Assembly (NCBI GenBank): GCA_020435335.1
Contig: JAGQZT010000135.1
Location: 1-46,118 of the forward strand
Length of the DNA: 46,118 bases
Reading direction: 5' to 3'
DNA from: Flavobacteriales bacterium
Lineage (GTDB): Bacteria; Bacteroidota; Bacteroidia; Flavobacteriales_E; Vicingaceae
Positions 42,701 through 46,118 of the stretch are shown here, piece by piece (positions within the stretch are counted from its first letter, which is position 1; each line of letters opens with the position of its first letter). The notes beneath the pieces were generated by a model. The model searched no databases and was not told the DNA's origin. It saw nothing but the letters and a program-made list of their open reading frames with translations. A program made the position numbers and the translations under genes.

Positions 42701-43099
42701 ATGAGATACTTGATTTACATATTCGTTGCTCTTTTTGTTGTTTGTGGAACAGCAAATGAGGGGTACGCACAGTTCTGGAAGAAAAAGAACGGTACGGCTT
42801 CTTCTACTTCCAAAGGTGGCTCGGGTGGTGGAAAACACCGGGATGCTTTTGCGGGTAAGTCAAAAAAAGGCCCGAATATTTATTCATCAAAACCTCCGAA
42901 AACCAAATCCCGAAGCAAATTATATGCGCATTCCATCTCCAAGAAGAAACTGAGTAAGAAGAGAAGACAGGCCGGTAATTTCAATTCGAAAAAAAGCCGG
43001 TACAAAATACCTAACCTGAAATCTAAAGGGGATGGAACATCAAGTCCAAACAGCTCTTCCGGAGGAAGGAAGAAAGGTAAGGGGCGCAAAAAAGAGTAG
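42701..43099 (+). CDS. small, very basic exported protein of unknown function
   Basis: A 132-residue protein starting at ATG 42701 (MRYLIYIFVALFVVCG), with a signal peptide cut near GYAQ-FW at about 24. The mature part is low-complexity: rich in Lys, Arg, Ser, Gly and Pro, with runs such as SGGGKHRD, SKKKLSKKRRQ and GRKKGKGRKKE at the end. No folded domain is recognised. The strong positive charge suggests binding to nucleic acid, lipopolysaccharide or anionic polymers outside the cytoplasm. A 9-base inverted repeat lies just before the start. The frame shows no premature stop and codon use is ordinary, so I think it is translated, but nothing confirms a function. Confidence 0.65.
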   Translation: MRYLIYIFVALFVVCGTANEGYAQFWKKKNGTASSTSKGGSGGGKHRDAFAGKSKKGPNIYSSKPPKTKSRSKLYAHSISKKKLSKKRRQAGNFNSKKSRYKIPNLKSKGDGTSSPNSSSGGRKKGKGRKKE

Positions 43100-43201
43100 C
43101 TCCAATAGTTCTTTTGTGGGGTTTGTTACCGATTAAAATGAGATTTTTTGTATTTTGCGTCAAATTATTTTGGCTCAATAATTGTTAGTTGTCCGCATTA
43201 A

Positions 43202-43720
43202 GTGAAACGAATACTTGCCATACTACTATCTGTCATGATCCTGAGCTCGGGATTTAAGATGATTGGTGTGGATACCAACTCCAAAATGAAGGCAATCTTC
43301 ATTCTCAATTTTACCAAGCTGATCGAATGGCCTGAGAAATACCGTGAAGGAAACTTTGTGGTAGGTGTGGTTGGCGAATCTCCTTTATACAACGAATTGG
43401 TGAAAATGTCTTCCACCAAAAAAGTAGCCAATCAATCACTTATGGTGAAGCAATTCAATTCACCTGATGATATTACCAAATGCCACATCCTTTACCTGAG
43501 TAAAGATGAAAGTGATGCGCTCAATGCCGTGATCACGAAAGTAAAATCCAACAGCACGTTAATTATTACAGAAAAGCAAGGCCTCGTTGATAAAGGAGCC
43601 GGAATCAACTTTATTGTGAAAGACAACAGGCAAAAATTCGAGTTGAATAAAGGAAATGTTGAGAAATATAAATTAAAAGTCAGTTCAAACCTGGAGGCTT
43701 TGGCCGAAACCGTAAAATAG
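43202..43720 (+). CDS. YfiR-family (DUF4154) periplasmic protein
   Basis: A 172-residue exported protein starting at GTG 43202; an in-frame TAA lies immediately upstream, so the frame cannot extend. The N-terminal hydrophobic segment (AILLSVMILSSGFKMIG) is a signal peptide. The mature part has the DUF4154/YfiR pattern: KAIFILNFTKLIEWPEKY near 28-45, VGVVGESPLYNEL, CHILYLSKDE, LIITEKQGLVDKGAGINFIV and a C-terminal strand. In Pseudomonas, YfiR is a periplasmic protein that restrains the HAMP-domain diguanylate cyclase YfiN. Here the gene is 1 base from a TPR gene and followed by a HAMP-SpoIIE phosphatase, so a similar periplasmic control over that phosphatase is plausible, though inferred from synteny. 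Only one cysteine is present, so redox control as in YfiR is not supported. Confidence 0.85.
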   Translation: MKRILAILLSVMILSSGFKMIGVDTNSKMKAIFILNFTKLIEWPEKYREGNFVVGVVGESPLYNELVKMSSTKKVANQSLMVKQFNSPDDITKCHILYLSKDESDALNAVITKVKSNSTLIITEKQGLVDKGAGINFIVKDNRQKFELNKGNVEKYKLKVSSNLEALAETVK

Positions 43721-43721
43721 A

Positions 43722-44615
43722 ATGACGAAAAGGTTGTACATATTATTGTTCGTGTCGTTTCTGACAAGTGCCGTGTTCGGTCAGTTTGTTGGAAGGGATC
43801 ACCTTTCCGTGTCGTTGTTCTACATGCAAAAAGAAGAGCTGGACAGTGCTCAAAAGTACATCGATCTGGCAGCCAATGAGGAGGAGTTTAAAGGATCGGC
43901 TAAAATGTGGTACTACAGGGGCTTTATCTACAAAGATATCTATAAGGTGAAAGAGAAAGACGATAAGCAGTCGCCGGCCCGCCTGGAAGCAATAGAAGCA
44001 TTCAGAATCATGTTGCCCCTTGATGCCGAAAAATCTGAGTTTACCGAGAGTGCCGGAAAAATCCTGAAATATCTGGCCTCCACCATGTATAACGATGCCG
44101 TTCGCTCGCTTAATCCGGAACATTACAAACTGGCCATATCCAATTTCGATCAGTACAAATCAACCATGTTGATGGTTGAGCCGGGTATGGACGTGAAAAC
44201 ACAGGATGTGAAGTTCAAATTAGCGCTTGCTTCCATGCTGAACAGGCCCGCAGAAACCGAAGCAGGCATGGATTCGGCTCAGACCTATCAGGTGAAAAAG
44301 CTGTACCTGGAAATCCTGGAATTGGATCCTGACAATCCTGGAGCCAACTACAACCTTGCTACATTGTACTACAACGAAGCAGCCGACATCATCAACCACA
44401 TGGATTACGATATGGATATCCAGAAGCTGAACGAAGTACAGGATTATTGCATCGAAATTTTCTTAAAAGGATTGCCTTATATGAAGAAAGCTTATGAGCT
44501 AAACTACAAGCGAAAAGAAACGTTAATAGGGCTTTCTAATATCTATTACGGATTAAATGACATCGAAAAATCCGAACAGTATAAAAAAGAATTAGAAGAA
44601 TTAGAAAAAGAATAG
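43722..44615 (+). CDS. exported TPR-like protein
   Basis: A 297-residue exported protein with a signal peptide (1-20, ending VFGQ before FVGRDHL) and mostly helical, TPR-like sequence. Recognisable repeats include YIDLAANEEEFKGSAKMWYYRG near 45-66 and LYLEILELDPDNPGANYNLATLYYNEA near 198-224; the rest is diverged. It should act in the periplasm as a binding or assembly surface. It starts 1 base after the YfiR-family gene and ends 20 bases before the HAMP-SpoIIE phosphatase gene, so all three are almost surely cotranscribed. It may bridge the YfiR-like protein and the phosphatase sensor, but no partner is shown by the sequence. Confidence 0.78.
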   Translation: MTKRLYILLFVSFLTSAVFGQFVGRDHLSVSLFYMQKEELDSAQKYIDLAANEEEFKGSAKMWYYRGFIYKDIYKVKEKDDKQSPARLEAIEAFRIMLPLDAEKSEFTESAGKILKYLASTMYNDAVRSLNPEHYKLAISNFDQYKSTMLMVEPGMDVKTQDVKFKLALASMLNRPAETEAGMDSAQTYQVKKLYLEILELDPDNPGANYNLATLYYNEAADIINHMDYDMDIQKLNEVQDYCIEIFLKGLPYMKKAYELNYKRKETLIGLSNIYYGLNDIEKSEQYKKELEELEKE

Positions 44616-44635
44616 TACTTTAGTGGGTTGAAAAG

Positions 44636-46118
44636 ATGGCTTTCAGACTCACAATAGGTAAAAAAATCGGTACAGGGTTCGGTGTTCTGCTGTTCTTCAT
44701 CGTTATTGTCTTCTATACAACCTATCAAACACTTAACGACAGCATCAAGATCAACGATGAAATCACATCGGTGAATAATCCTTCGGTTGCTTCGCTGGAA
44801 GAGTTAAAGCTGTTAACGGTACGGTCTAAAATGCTGGTTTTTAACTGGGTGTATTTCCAGTCTCATGCCGACCATCCCGACAAAGAGAAATTACGACGAT
44901 TGATTGAGCGGGATTACCCTCACCTCGAGAAAACCATTAAGAAACTGGCGGTTAACTGGGAAAAAGAAGACCGGAAAAAAATCAAGGAAGTGTTTGATAA
45001 CCTGCACGACCTGTTTGAACTTCACGAAGAAATTCAGCTTCTTTTACCTGACTGGGCCAGTTATGAGGATTCTCAAAATAAATTTCTGGCGAACTTTTTA
45101 ATCGGAGATGACGGCGACATCTACCTCAAAACATCCGAAATCCTCTTTCAGTTGGATGACCTGATCGGAAATCAGAAATTCCAGACCGGTGAAGTTACGG
45201 CTCACATGCAGGAATCATTTAGCGATTTGCAACTGCTTTCCAAGTGGTTGGGAATTGCCCTGGTACTCTTCGGGATTGTAGTTGCCATCTACACAACCCG
45301 AACCATTGTCGGTCCGGTGCAAAAATTAAAAGAGGTACTGCTAACGCTCAGTAAAGGGGTGTTCCCTCAGCAAACCATCAAGGCCAAGAAGGATGAGATC
45401 GGGGAAATGACTCACGCGCTGAATCGTGTAATCTCCGGATTGAAGAGTACGAAAGATTTTGCCATTTCGGTGGGTGCGGGTAAGTTTGACACCCACTACG
45501 AGCCATTGAGCGGAGAAGATGATTTGGGGAAAACACTGATCAAGATGCGCGACGACCTGGCAGAAAATGAAAGGTTACTCGAACGGAAAGTGGAGGAGCG
45601 AACAGCTGAAGTGGTGAAGCAAAAAGAAGAAATCGAGAAGCAAAATGAACGGATTAGTGAGCTTTATGAAGAGGTGACCGATAGCATCAAGTATGCGAAA
45701 GGATTGCAGGAAGCCATATTGCCACCCGATGATTTTGTGAGTGAGAACATGCCAGAATCCTTCATCTTGTACAAGCCGAAAGATATCGTAAGCGGTGATT
45801 TTTATTGGGTAGAAACGAAGAACAATAAAACTTATTTTGCTGCTGTTGACTGTACCGGGCACGGTGTTCCGGGAGCTTTCATGAGTATTGTGGGCTATAA
45901 TGCCCTGAACGAGGCCTTGCGCACCAACGATGATCCCGGAAGTATTCTTGATGCGTTGAATAAAGGGGTAAGTAAAACGCTGCACAACAACAGTTCCATG
46001 GGTAAAACCACCAAAGACGGTATGGATTTGGCATTGTGTTGCTATGATCACAAGAAGAAAGTGTTGCAATATGCCGGAGCCTATAATCCGTTATACCTGA
46101 TCCGGGATGGCCAGGTGA
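44636..46118 (+). CDS. HAMP-domain SpoIIE-family protein phosphatase, 3' end beyond the window
   Basis: Incomplete gene: 494 codons are visible from ATG 44636 and the frame is open at the right edge. Order: membrane segment 1 (about 13-30), a periplasmic helical region (31-200), membrane segment 2 (about 203-220), a HAMP domain (221-280, TIVGPVQKLKEV), a second HAMP-like stretch, a coiled coil (310-355) and the SpoIIE PP2C domain from about 355. The linker IKYAKGLQEAILPP matches that at the left edge of the window. Metal-binding Asp is visible in AAVDCTGHGVPGAF (near 403) and GDFYWVE. The enzyme should remove phosphate from a serine or threonine of a cytoplasmic partner, often an anti-sigma-factor antagonist. 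It is the third gene of the YfiR-TPR-phosphatase cluster. Confidence 0.9.
   Translation, partial: MAFRLTIGKKIGTGFGVLLFFIVIVFYTTYQTLNDSIKINDEITSVNNPSVASLEELKLLTVRSKMLVFNWVYFQSHADHPDKEKLRRLIERDYPHLEKTIKKLAVNWEKEDRKKIKEVFDNLHDLFELHEEIQLLLPDWASYEDSQNKFLANFLIGDDGDIYLKTSEILFQLDDLIGNQKFQTGEVTAHMQESFSDLQLLSKWLGIALVLFGIVVAIYTTRTIVGPVQKLKEVLLTLSKGVFPQQTIKAKKDEIGEMTHALNRVISGLKSTKDFAISVGAGKFDTHYEPLSGEDDLGKTLIKMRDDLAENERLLERKVEERTAEVVKQKEEIEKQNERISELYEEVTDSIKYAKGLQEAILPPDDFVSENMPESFILYKPKDIVSGDFYWVETKNNKTYFAAVDCTGHGVPGAFMSIVGYNALNEALRTNDDPGSILDALNKGVSKTLHNNSSMGKTTKDGMDLALCCYDHKKKVLQYAGAYNPLYLIRDGQV

Noticed and set aside
1..46118. tRNA, rRNA, insertion sequences, integrase or phage genes, attachment sites, origin of replication
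   Set aside because: I looked for cloverleaf-like sequences, transposase or integrase proteins, terminal inverted repeats and DnaA-box clusters and found none convincing. The surface-gene block may vary among strains, but I see no transfer machinery.

Overview
This window is from a member of the Bacteroidota, probably a marine or freshwater Flavobacteriales-type organism. The lineage call is inferred from protein families, not from a 16S gene. The evidence is four proteins with gliding-motility-associated (CHU_C, type B) C-terminal domains, two with type A type IX secretion (T9SS) sorting tails, SprB-type repeats, SpoIIE phosphatases with TPR or HAMP sensors, promoters of the TTTG / TAnnTTTG type, and starts without clear Shine-Dalgarno sequences. 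No rRNA, tRNA, insertion sequence, phage gene or CRISPR array was seen. No gap between genes exceeds about 210 bases.

Region 1 (1-5224, minus strand): a TPR-SpoIIE phosphatase cut by the left edge, an M1 aminopeptidase, a small cupin and a long PurF (amidophosphoribosyltransferase) with its own promoter at 5250-5279.

Region 2 (5288-13228) is the most striking part. Thirteen closely packed minus-strand genes run from an ArsR-type repressor at 13129 to a terminator at 5288-5319. They encode a sulfite-exporter-like TauE protein, sulfide:quinone oxidoreductase, a persulfide-dioxygenase/rhodanese fusion, four stand-alone rhodaneses (two cytoplasmic, two exported), two thioredoxins, a small membrane protein with a GCxSGTC motif, a di-heme peroxidase-like lipoprotein and a c-heme DUF3365 lipoprotein. 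I read it as a complete sulfide and sulfane-sulfur oxidation system spread over cytoplasm, inner membrane and periplasm. Repeated AT-rich motifs at the promoter suggest that the ArsR protein autoregulates the operon. An aldehyde dehydrogenase of the ALDH8A1 type is transcribed divergently.

Region 3 (14858-34824) is a surface-protein block: a type A T9SS protein, a small unknown protein, three large type B proteins (1180, 1435 and 2621 residues) and an SBBP beta-propeller-like protein. The 2621-residue protein carries about 23 SprB-type repeats and is the likely adhesin. Strong hairpins separate several of these genes.

Region 4 (34858-38758, minus strand): an ECF sigma factor overlaps a gene whose product looks like an anti-sigma factor at the N terminus but carries PKD domains and a CHU_C sorting-type domain beyond its single membrane segment. 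This is an unusual pairing that could link T9SS cargo or envelope state to transcription. A DUF3078 protein and a membrane-anchored coiled-coil protein follow.

Region 5 (38856-46118, plus strand): a ComF-family phosphoribosyltransferase, a histidine kinase/OmpR-type regulator pair, ferritin, a very basic exported protein, then a compact cluster of a YfiR-family periplasmic protein, a TPR protein and a HAMP-SpoIIE phosphatase cut by the right edge. The window therefore begins and ends in SpoIIE phosphatase genes.
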